DNA from: Roseibium aestuarii
GTDB lineage: Bacteria > Pseudomonadota > Alphaproteobacteria > Rhizobiales > Stappiaceae
Direction: 5' to 3'
Length of the DNA: 64,000 nt
Assembly: GCF_008477545.1 (NCBI RefSeq)
Contig: NZ_VORA01000001.1
Coordinates: forward strand, 1,178,001-1,242,000
Shown here one piece after another: positions 37,874 to 46,415 of the stretch; position 1 is the first letter of the stretch; the number at the start of each line of letters is the position of its first letter. Both the position numbers and the translations under genes were made by a program. A model generated the notes under the pieces. It was not told where the DNA came from and did no database searches. It saw only the letters and a program-made list of their open reading frames with translations.

Positions 37874-39115
37874 ATGAAGAAGAATGTGCTCATCATCGGC
37901 GCTGGCGGTGTTGCCCGCGTGGTGGCTCACAAATGCGCCCAGAACAACGATGTTCTCGGCGAGATCCATATTGCCTCGCGCACCAGGTCCAAGTGCGAGG
38001 AGATCGTCGCCTCCGTGCACGACATGGGCAACATGAAGCAGGACGGCGTGCTGGAAGCCCATGCGCTCGATGCCATGGACGTGGCCGCAACCGTCGCGCT
38101 GATCCGCAAGACCGGCTGCCAGATCGTCATCAACGTCGGCACCGCCTTCCTCAACATGTCGGTGCTGAGCGCCTGCATCGAGGCCGGCGTCGCCTATATC
38201 GACACCGCGATCCACGAAGAGCCGAACAAGATCTGCGAGACCCCGCCCTGGTACGGCAATTACGAGTGGCCGCGCAAGGACGAGTGCGCCAGGGCTGGCG
38301 TCACCGCCATTCTGGGCGCGGGCTTCGACCCGGGCGTCGTCAACGCCTTTGCGCGCCTCGCCAAGGACGATTATGTCGACACGATCACCGACATCGACAT
38401 CGTCGACATCAACGCCGGCAACCACGGCAAGTATTTCTCCACCAACTTCGACCCGGAAATCAATTTCCGCGAGTTCACCGGCACGGTCTATTCCTGGCAG
38501 GACAGCCAGTGGAAAGAGAACGCCATGTTCGAGGTCGGGCAGGAGTTCGATCTTCCGGTCGTCGGCAAGCAGAAGGCCTACATGTCCGGCCATGACGAGG
38601 TCCACTCGCTGGCCAAGAACATGGGTTCGCCCAACGTTCGCTTCTGGATGGGCTTCGGCGATCACTACATCAACGTCTTCACCGTTCTGAAGAACCTCGG
38701 TCTCCTGTCGGAGCAGCCGGTCAAGACGGCCGAAGGCCTGGAAGTTGTGCCGCTGAAGGTGGTCAAGGCCGTGCTGCCGGATCCCTCGTCGCTGGCCCCG
38801 AACTATACGGGCAAGACCTGCATCGGCGACTTCGTGAAGGGCACCAAGGACGGCAAGCCGGCCGAGGTCTTCATTTACAACGTGGCCGACCACAAGGAAG
38901 CCTACGAAGAAGTGGGCTCGCAAGGGATCTCCTACACAGCTGGCGTGCCGCCGGTCGCCGCCGCCATGCTGGTGGCCTCGGGCGAGTGGGACGTGAAGAC
39001 CATGGTCAACGTGGAAGAACTGGCTCCCAAGCCCTTCCTGCACATCCTCAACCAGATCGGCCTGCCGACCTGCATCCGGGATGAGAACGGCGACCGTCCG
39101 CTCGACTTCTCCTGA
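37874..39115 (+). CDS. Carboxy(nor)spermidine synthase (saccharopine dehydrogenase family)
   Basis: A 413-residue NAD(P)H-dependent enzyme that condenses aspartate semialdehyde with a diamine to form the carboxy-polyamine. The N-terminal Rossmann motif is NVLIIGAGGVARVVAHK. GAGFDPGVVNAFARL (about residue 150) and DINAGNHGKYFSTNFDPEINF mark the carboxyspermidine branch of the saccharopine dehydrogenase family. ATG 37874 has a strong GGAGGG SD. It acts immediately before the decarboxylase encoded 170 nt upstream. A strong terminator follows, closing the cluster. Confidence 0.93.
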   Translation: MKKNVLIIGAGGVARVVAHKCAQNNDVLGEIHIASRTRSKCEEIVASVHDMGNMKQDGVLEAHALDAMDVAATVALIRKTGCQIVINVGTAFLNMSVLSACIEAGVAYIDTAIHEEPNKICETPPWYGNYEWPRKDECARAGVTAILGAGFDPGVVNAFARLAKDDYVDTITDIDIVDINAGNHGKYFSTNFDPEINFREFTGTVYSWQDSQWKENAMFEVGQEFDLPVVGKQKAYMSGHDEVHSLAKNMGSPNVRFWMGFGDHYINVFTVLKNLGLLSEQPVKTAEGLEVVPLKVVKAVLPDPSSLAPNYTGKTCIGDFVKGTKDGKPAEVFIYNVADHKEAYEEVGSQGISYTAGVPPVAAAMLVASGEWDVKTMVNVEELAPKPFLHILNQIGLPTCIRDENGDRPLDFS

Positions 39116-39158
39116 CCGGCGCGCGGCATGCCCGCGTTTCGATCGACCATGAGCTAGA

Positions 39159-39190
39159 CCCCGCATATCTCTGGATATGCGGGGTTTTTT
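39159..39190 (+). terminator. Rho-independent terminator
   Basis: CCCCGCATAT and ATATGCGGGG make a perfect 10-bp stem with a CTCTGG loop, followed by six T. It ends the polyamine gene cluster. Confidence 0.95.
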
Positions 39191-39292
39191 CGTTTGAAAC
39201 TCTTCCGGAATGCGGGCCGTGACACGAGGCGGCGGGAAAATGCGGGCACGGGCTGCGGCTTTTGAAAAATCGTGGGTGGCCTCGGAAAGCTC

Positions 39293-39320
39293 TTGTGGCC
39301 GGGCGTGAAAACGGTTATCA
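39293..39320 (+). promoter_or_regulatory. Candidate cspA promoter
   Basis: TTGTGG (39293-39298) and TTATCA (39315-39320) are separated by 16 nt. A start just downstream would give a 5' leader of roughly 145 nt, the kind of long leader usual for cold-shock genes. Consensus match only. Confidence 0.3.
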
Positions 39321-39471
39321 ACCCGACCATCGACTTTTGCTTTGCCGAACTTTGTTGCCCGTGGCTTCGGCCGCGTTCTGAACGATCTTCCCTATCAACG
39401 TCGAGAACTCCCGTCCGCGAGGGTCACCCCGAACCGGGCATCCGCACATGATCGATTGAAAGGAAATCGTT

Positions 39472-39681
39472 ATGGCTACTGGTACCGTCAAGTTCTTCAA
39501 TTCCACCAAGGGTTATGGCTTCATTCAGCCGGACGATGGCGCACAGGACGTGTTCGTTCACATCTCCGCCGTTGAGCGCTCTGGCATGACCACCCTGAAC
39601 GAAGGCGACAAGGTCTCCTTCGAAGTCGTCAAGGACCGTCGTTCCGGCAAGTCCGCCGCCGACAACCTGCAGGCTCTCTAA
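39472..39681 (+). CDS. cspA: Cold-shock protein, CspA family
   Basis: A 69-residue single cold-shock domain that binds single-stranded nucleic acid and melts RNA structure. RNP1 is KGYGFIQP (residues about 15-22) and RNP2 is DVFVHISAVE (about 28-37). The start MATGTVKFFNSTKGYG is standard, and GAAAGGAAAT precedes it. The gene is monocistronic: terminators lie on both sides. Several paralogues are normally present per genome, so the symbol denotes the family rather than a specific orthologue. Confidence 0.95.
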   Translation: MATGTVKFFNSTKGYGFIQPDDGAQDVFVHISAVERSGMTTLNEGDKVSFEVVKDRRSGKSAADNLQAL

Positions 39682-39745
39682 TAGAGATCCTCGCGACGGC
39701 CTCAGGCTTACGGTCCGAGGCTGGCGCGATACGACACGAACATCG

Positions 39746-39775
39746 AAAAGGCCGGGCATCTGCCCGGCCTTTTTG
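39746..39775 (+). terminator. Rho-independent terminator
   Basis: AAAAGGCCGGGCA and TGCCCGGCCTTTT pair around a TC loop, ending in five T. It terminates cspA, and its A-rich left side would also serve the convergent - strand gene. Confidence 0.94.
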
Positions 39776-39835
39776 CATTCAGGGGCCTTTTCCCATGCAG
39801 GGGGAGCCGCGGTTCAGCTCCGGCGCCTTCCGTCC

Positions 39836-40852
39836 TCAGCGCCAGCCGAGCGCCGGCGCCACATGGGTCAGGATCGCCTCCAGCACATGGGCGTTGTAGT
39901 CCACGCCGAGCTGGTTCGGGATGGTGAGCAGCAGCGTGTCGGCTTCCGCAATCGCCTCGTCCGCCTTCAGATCCTCGATGAGCTGGTCCGGCTCGGCCGC
40001 ATAGGTGCGCCCGAAGATCGAGCGGGTGTCGTGGATGAAGCCGATGCTGTCCTCGTCCTTTGACCTGCCGAAATAGAGCGCGTCCTGTTCATTCACGATG
40101 GCGAAGATCGAGCGGGACACGGAGACCCGCGGCTTGCGCTTGTGGCCCGCCTCCGCCCAGGCCTGCCGATAGGCGCGGATCTGGCGGGCCTGCTGCACGT
40201 GGAAGGGCTCTCCCGTCTCGTCGTCCTTCAGGGTGGAGCTCTGCAGGTTCATGCCGAGGGCCGCCGCCCATCGCGCCGTGGCATCGGAGCCCGATCCCCA
40301 CCAGATGCGCTCGCGCAGGCCCTCCGAATGGGGCTCAAGACGCAGCAGGCCGGGCGGGTTGGGGAACATCGGCCGCGGGTTCGGGCGCGCAAAGCCCGTG
40401 CCCTCCAGCAGGCCGAGCAGCACTTCCGCATGGTGGCGCCCCATCTCCGCATCGCTCTCGCCGGGTTGCGGCGCATAGCCGAAGTGGCGCCAGCCGTCGA
40501 TCACTTGCTCGGGCGAACCGCGCGACAGGCCGAGCTGCAGCCGGCCGCCGGAGATCAGATCCGCAGCGCCCGCATTCTCCACCATGTAGAACGGGTTTTC
40601 GTAGCGCATGTCGATGACGCCGGTGCCGATCTCGATCCTGCGCGTGCGGGCACCCACGGCCGCCAGAAGCGGGAAGGGCGAGGCAAGCTGGCGGGCAAAG
40701 TGATGCACCCGGAAATAGGCCCCGTCCAGCCCCAGCTCTTCGGCTGCCACCGCCAGATCGATGGACTGCAGCAGCACGTCCTGCGCGGAGCGTGCCCCCG
40801 ACCGGGGCGAGGGGTCCCAATGACCGAAGGAAAGAAAACCGAGCTTTTTCAT
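39836..40852 (-). CDS. Luciferase-like flavin-dependent oxidoreductase
   Basis: A 338-residue TIM-barrel protein of the LLM (bacterial luciferase-like) group. It starts MKKLGFLSFGHW, with LDGAYFRVHHFARQL (about 45-58), RIEIGTGVIDMRYENP, and ISGGRLQLGLSRGSPE near residue 108, which is the phosphate-binding and barrel core. The C-terminus carries SKDEDSIGFIHDTR. It resembles LLM members with an FMN or F420 substitute role, but the substrate is not readable. It is monocistronic. A 16-bp tandem repeat lies 127 nt upstream of its start. Confidence 0.87.
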   Translation of the reverse strand: MKKLGFLSFGHWDPSPRSGARSAQDVLLQSIDLAVAAEELGLDGAYFRVHHFARQLASPFPLLAAVGARTRRIEIGTGVIDMRYENPFYMVENAGAADLISGGRLQLGLSRGSPEQVIDGWRHFGYAPQPGESDAEMGRHHAEVLLGLLEGTGFARPNPRPMFPNPPGLLRLEPHSEGLRERIWWGSGSDATARWAAALGMNLQSSTLKDDETGEPFHVQQARQIRAYRQAWAEAGHKRKPRVSVSRSIFAIVNEQDALYFGRSKDEDSIGFIHDTRSIFGRTYAAEPDQLIEDLKADEAIAEADTLLLTIPNQLGVDYNAHVLEAILTHVAPALGWR

Positions 40853-40978
40853 GGGTCTGCCTGAGAGATCTCGAAGAATGGCCGAGGCCCTCCCTCCTCA
40901 ACGCATCACGATCCAATGAGATGCCACGCCCGGCGGCGAAAGTCAGCTGAACTCTTGTCGGACTGCGCCGGGGCGTGT

Positions 40979-41043
40979 CGGATGGGGAAATGGTCTGATG
41001 GGGGACATAACCGGATGGGGGCATGGCCTGAGGGGGGCATGGC
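40979..41043. repeat. Four tandem G-rich 16-bp repeats
   Basis: Units start at 40979, 40995, 41012 and 41028, with lengths 16, 17, 16 and 16, each a variant of CGGATGGGGGCATGGC; a partial fifth unit begins at 41044. Runs of four to six G recur once per unit. They lie in the 398-nt gap (40853-41250) between the flavin-dependent gene and fumarase. The rest of that gap shows only the fumarase terminator. Confidence 0.75.
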
Positions 41044-41186
41044 CTGATTAGCTGCTCCGGCAGGGAAGTCAGGCAGTCACTCGCCGCCCCCATTCGCACA
41101 GCCTACCGTCCTCACACCCCACCCGGTCCGCATCCGCCATCCCGTGGCTTGACCATGGGATCCATGCCGTGAGCTTTCGGTCATGT

Positions 41187-41216
41187 AAAAACCCGCCGAT
41201 GTTGCCACCGGCGGGT
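41187..41216 (-). terminator. Terminator of the fumarase gene
   Basis: On the - strand ACCCGCCG and CGGCGGGT form an 8-bp stem around a 10-nt loop, followed by TTTT. It sits 34 nt after the fumarase stop. Confidence 0.85.
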
Positions 41217-41250
41217 CTTGCGTCTCAGGTCTTTGCAGGGACGGGGGCCC

Positions 41251-42888
<1,638 letters not shown>

Positions 42889-43002
42889 CGGGCGTGCTCG
42901 TCTGTCTGGCGTTGCGGGTCCGGACATTGTGTCACCAGCGCGCGGGAAGACGCGCGGCCGCCGGACCTTCTTGGAACTGTTTCGCAGCTTATGTAAGCGA
43001 AA

Positions 43003-43033
43003 ACGGCCGGAAGTGCTATGCACCACCGGCCGT
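43003..43033 (-). terminator. Terminator after the YceI-b561 cluster
   Basis: On the - strand ACGGCCGG and CCGGCCGT form an 8-bp stem with a 15-nt loop followed by TTTT. It lies 32 nt beyond the stop of the last YceI gene. Confidence 0.65.
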
Positions 43034-43065
43034 GACTAATCGTTTAAGTCCCGAAAAAAGAACGA

Positions 43066-43611
43066 CTAGCGGGAGGCGGTCAGGTCAAGCGAAACGGTCA
43101 CCGCATCGCTCAGGGTCGGCGGGGTGACGCTTGCGCCCATGTCGAAGGCCGAGCGGCTCAGTTCGGCCGTTCCCACCGCATGGGCCGTGTCGCCCTCGAT
43201 GTGCAGGGTGAAGACGAGGGTCACAGGCTGGGCGATGCCCTTGATGCTGACCGTGCCTTCGGCCTGATAGCGATCGTCGCCGAGCGCGGTCACGGCGCTG
43301 GTCTCGAAGGTGGCGACACTCAGGGTGTTCGCATTGAAATAGTCGGGCTGGGCCAGCATGTCGTCATACTGACGGTTGCCGGTCGCAACGCTCAGGGTGT
43401 CGATGCGGGCGGAGATCTTCGCGGCACCCGGGTTGGCCGGATCGAAGTCGATGTCGGCCTCGAAGGCCTGGAACTGGCCCTTCACCGCGCCGTCGGCCTG
43501 ACCGACCTCGAAGCCGAGCGTGCTCTTGGCCGGATCCACCGTCCAGCTGTCGGCCAGCACGGCGGTGGTGAGGAAAGGGAGCGCGGCAAGGGAGAGAAGA
43601 AGCGTCTTCAT
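43066..43611 (-). CDS. YceI-family periplasmic protein
   Basis: A 181-residue secreted lipocalin-like protein. A signal peptide (MKTLLLSLAALPFLTTAVLA) ends near residue 20. The YceI core follows: DSWTVDPAKSTLGFEV, DIDFDPANPG, MLAQPDYFNANTLSVATFET and GTVSIKGIAQPVTLVF. YceI proteins bind polyisoprenoids such as ubiquinone analogues in the periplasm. AAGGAA supports ATG 43611. It is the last gene of a three-gene - strand cluster with cytochrome b561 and a second YceI gene, spaced 149 nt from b561. Confidence 0.92.
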   Translation of the reverse strand: MKTLLLSLAALPFLTTAVLADSWTVDPAKSTLGFEVGQADGAVKGQFQAFEADIDFDPANPGAAKISARIDTLSVATGNRQYDDMLAQPDYFNANTLSVATFETSAVTALGDDRYQAEGTVSIKGIAQPVTLVFTLHIEGDTAHAVGTAELSRSAFDMGASVTPPTLSDAVTVSLDLTASR

Positions 43612-43760
43612 GGATCGTGGTTCCTTCAGGGCCCGGAGCGGAGAGGGGCGGAGTATCCGTCGGGCGGTCGGGAGAGGGGCCGAGGGGGGAGGTCGGGTCT
43701 CTCCGGTTTGTGCATTCGGGATCTGGTGCTTGCGACGCGCGAAGTCCAGACCGGTCCGGT

Positions 43761-44345
43761 TCAAATGTCGGCGCGGGCGGGCGCGGTGGAGACCATGCGG
43801 CGCAGGGTGTCGTCGCGCGCAATGAAGTGATGCTTCAGGGCAGCGGCAGCATGGGCCGCGACCAGGGCCAGAAGCGTCCAGGCGGCGATCTCGTGCACTT
43901 GCTTGAGCAGGGCTTCCGCAGTGGCCTTGTCGCCCAGGGCAGCAGGAACCGGCAGATGGGGCACCTGGAACAGGCCGAAGACATAGGTCGGAATGCCCCA
44001 GGGCGAGGCGGAAACCATCAGCCAGCCGCTGAAGGGCAGCAGCAGGATCAGCCCGTAGAGACCGGCGTGGCCGAGATGGGCCGCAAGGCGCTCGACCGGT
44101 GCCATTCCCTCGGGCAGCTTCGGCGAGGGGTTCACAAAACGCCAGGCAAGACGCAGCACTGCAAGGGTCAGCACCACCAGGCCGATGGATTTGTGCAGCT
44201 GATAGAGCGGGTAAAGGCTCGGGTCGGACTGGTCGAGGCTGGTCATGTAGAGACCGAAGGCGACCATGCCGAGCATCAGGATGGCCATCGTCCAGTGAAA
44301 GGCGATGGCGACGAGACCGTAGCCGGTCGTGGTGTTCCGCAGCAT
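43761..44345 (-). CDS. Cytochrome b561 (CybB-like)
   Basis: A 194-residue inner-membrane diheme b-type cytochrome with four membrane segments. Likely haem-ligand histidines are in AIAFHWTMAILM, YQLHKSIGLVV, LGHAGLYGLILL and LLKQVHEIAAWTLLALVAAHAA. Members accept electrons from quinols, or superoxide in the E. coli case. AGAGGA precedes the ATG. It lies between two YceI genes, so an isoprenoid-quinone carrier working with a b-type redox protein is a reasonable inference. Confidence 0.93.
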   Translation of the reverse strand: MLRNTTTGYGLVAIAFHWTMAILMLGMVAFGLYMTSLDQSDPSLYPLYQLHKSIGLVVLTLAVLRLAWRFVNPSPKLPEGMAPVERLAAHLGHAGLYGLILLLPFSGWLMVSASPWGIPTYVFGLFQVPHLPVPAALGDKATAEALLKQVHEIAAWTLLALVAAHAAAALKHHFIARDDTLRRMVSTAPARADI

Positions 44346-44437
44346 GGTCGGATCCTCTCGGGAAGAGTTCTCTGCCGCCGATCCTCGCTCCGCGGGGAGG
44401 AGCAGGGACCGGCGGCCGATGAACTGTGAGGCCGGGA

Positions 44438-45013
44438 TTAGTCGGCCTTCAGGCTTTCGGCGTGGAAGGTGACGGTCACGTCGTCGCCGACATACGGGAC
44501 GTAGAGGTCCATGCCATAGTCGGAGCGCTTGATGACGCCGGTCACGGCAAAGCCTGCGGCCTGCTTCTTGGCCATCGGGTGTTCGCCGAAGGTGGTCACG
44601 GTCACATCGAGGACGGCCGGCTTGGTGATGTCCTTGATGGTCAGGTCGCCGGTCACCTTCAGGGTGTTGTCGCCGGTCTTTTCAACGGACGTGCTCTTGA
44701 AGGTTGCCTTCGGGAACTTCTCCACGTCGAAGAAATCGGCGGAGAGGAAGTGCTTGTCACGGTCTGCGAAGAACGTGTCGAGGGAAGCAACATCGATGGT
44801 GAATTCGATGGAGGAGGCTTCCGGCGCATCGGCGTCGATCAGCAGGGTGCCTTCCCAGTCACCGAAACGGCCTTCGGTGGTGGAGAAGCCCAGGTGGTTG
44901 TAGGAGAAGGACAGGTTGGCGTGGGACTTGTCGAAGTCATAGGCCACCGGTTCGGCAAAGGCGGTTGCGCTCAGGAGGGTGAGCGCCAGGGCGGAGGTCG
45001 CAAGACGGATCAT
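44438..45013 (-). CDS. YceI-family periplasmic protein
   Basis: A 191-residue secreted protein with a signal peptide (residues 1-20, ending SATAFA) and the YceI fold: YDFDKSHANLSFSYNHLGFS, GRFGDWEGTLLID, FLSADFFDVEKFPKATF and GDLTIKDITKPAVLDV. It is nearer to the E. coli YceI type than the 43066 protein, whose loops are divergent, so the two are not a recent duplication. It is the first gene of the cluster. A perfect 15-bp palindrome lies about 85 nt upstream of its start. Confidence 0.93.
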   Translation of the reverse strand: MIRLATSALALTLLSATAFAEPVAYDFDKSHANLSFSYNHLGFSTTEGRFGDWEGTLLIDADAPEASSIEFTIDVASLDTFFADRDKHFLSADFFDVEKFPKATFKSTSVEKTGDNTLKVTGDLTIKDITKPAVLDVTVTTFGEHPMAKKQAAGFAVTGVIKRSDYGMDLYVPYVGDDVTVTFHAESLKAD

Positions 45014-45097
45014 GTTTCTAACCTTGAAATTCGAGTGGGCTCGGGCTCGGGAGAGCGCGACACCGAAACACATAGCGAATTTCGAAAACTAAACAAT

Positions 45098-45112
45098 TTG
45101 ACGAACTGTCAA
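45098..45112. promoter_or_regulatory. TTGAC-N5-GTCAA palindrome
   Basis: TTGAC (45098-45102) and GTCAA (45108-45112) are perfect inverted repeats with a GAACT spacer. The element lies in the 358-nt gap between the divergent YceI and FecR genes, and could be the operator for the YceI-b561 cluster. The remainder of 45014-45371 shows no gene. Confidence 0.35.
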
Positions 45113-45371
45113 TCCACCGTGAACGATCCCCGGTTTGAAAGCCGCGAAACGGCTTTCCATGAGCGTTCTCGGGCAAAAGAGCGAGCGGCCAGAGGTCCAG
45201 CCTCTGCAATCTTGTGGAGGGATCACGTCTGGATGACGCATTCGTGAGTGGATCAATTGACAGAGGTACCCCGCGGAAACGGGAGAATCCGAAGTGTTCT
45301 GTTCTGCGTTTGTTAAATGAGTCCCTGCTAGTTTCCCCTCGAATGTTTTGACAGGTGGAAAAGGGCGCAAG

Positions 45372-46415
45372 ATGAGCGGAAGTTCCCGGTTTGGAGATGC
45401 ATGCTCTGGTCATGTCCCGCGGGCGTGGATCGGTGCAAGACTGCACAAGGCAGCCATTGCAACTGCTGCGATATCCATGCTGCTTCTGGGAACTGGTGCG
45501 AGCCTTGCGGCCGATTGGGTGCTCAAGCGCGTGACAGGCACGGTGCATGTGGTGGCTCCCGGGGTCGCGCCTGAGCGCGCGAAGGTCGGCATGACCCTGC
45601 CCAAGGGCTACACCCTGGCCACTCAGGCCAATGGCCGGGCGATGCTGGAACGGGGTCCGGAAAGCATCATGGTCTCTCCGGGAACGGTCTTTGCTGTCTC
45701 CGCCTATCGCACCAATGGCGCCGAGACGACGCTCCTTCAGAAGAAGGGGACGCTCACCCTCGACATCGAGAAGCGCGCGCGGCCGCATTTCGCCGTGGAG
45801 ACGCCGTTCTTTGCGGCCGTCGTGAAGGGCACCCGCTTCACCGTGGAAGTAGCCCGCAAGAGCGGTCGCGTCACCGTCGAGCGTGGCGTGGTGGGGGTCA
45901 GCGACTTTGCCTCCGGCGACAGCACGGATCTCGAGGCGGGCCAGTTCGCGGCCACCAATCCGGAAACGAAGGTGGGTCTCTCCGTTGGTGGCAAGGGAAT
46001 GCCCGTGGTTTCTAAGGGTGCGCCGCGCGCCCCTCTCTTTGACACCCCGGCGGTGAAGAATGTTCCCAGCGCCGGCTCCAAGGCGGCCTCGAGCAACGCC
46101 GGCGGCAACTCGGCCAATGCCAGCTCGAACAGCAGCAACTCCAGCAGCAAGGGCAACTCCGCGAATTCCAACGCGGGCGGCAATTCCGCCAACGCGAATT
46201 CGAATGCGGGCAGCGGCAACTCCAATGCCGGCGGCAACAGCAACGGAAACGGCAACTCCGGCAATTCCAACGCCGGGGGCAACTCCTCGAATGCCAACTC
46301 CGGCAGCGGCAATTCCAATGCCGGTGGCAACTCCAATGGTAACGGCAATTCGGGGAACTCCAACGCCGGCGGCAACGGGAACGGCAACAACAGTTCCGGA
46401 GATGACGACGACTGA
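45372..46415 (+). CDS. FecR-domain protein with Asn/Ser/Gly-rich tail
   Basis: A 347-residue exported protein. A hydrophobic segment (about 26-48) ends ASLAAD, a likely signal peptide with an extended basic front. A FecR domain follows (about 50-205): VLKRVTGTVHVV, GYTLATQANGRAML, ETPFFAAVVKGTRFTVEV and GRVTVERGVVGVSD. From about residue 230 the protein is nearly all Asn, Ser, Gly and Ala, ending in four Asp. The tail includes a 31-residue repeat. No sigma factor or TonB receptor is nearby, so iron signalling is unlikely; FecR domains paired with CHASE2 sensors are common. ATG 45372 has AAGGG upstream. Its stop overlaps the next start by 1 nt. Confidence 0.85.
   Translation: MSGSSRFGDACSGHVPRAWIGARLHKAAIATAAISMLLLGTGASLAADWVLKRVTGTVHVVAPGVAPERAKVGMTLPKGYTLATQANGRAMLERGPESIMVSPGTVFAVSAYRTNGAETTLLQKKGTLTLDIEKRARPHFAVETPFFAAVVKGTRFTVEVARKSGRVTVERGVVGVSDFASGDSTDLEAGQFAATNPETKVGLSVGGKGMPVVSKGAPRAPLFDTPAVKNVPSAGSKAASSNAGGNSANASSNSSNSSSKGNSANSNAGGNSANANSNAGSGNSNAGGNSNGNGNSGNSNAGGNSSNANSGSGNSNAGGNSNGNGNSGNSNAGGNGNGNNSSGDDDD
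46209..46376 (+). repeat. 93-bp repeat coding the N/S/G tail
   Basis: A 93-bp unit (46209-46301) is followed at once by a second copy of its first 75 bp (46302-46376). The amino-acid copies match over 25 residues with synonymous differences in the DNA, so the repeat is conserved at protein level. Confidence 0.8.

Noticed and set aside
45372..46415. FecR-type iron signalling regulator
   Set aside because: No FecI-type sigma factor or TonB receptor lies nearby, and the coupling is to a CHASE2 protein. Only the domain name is kept.
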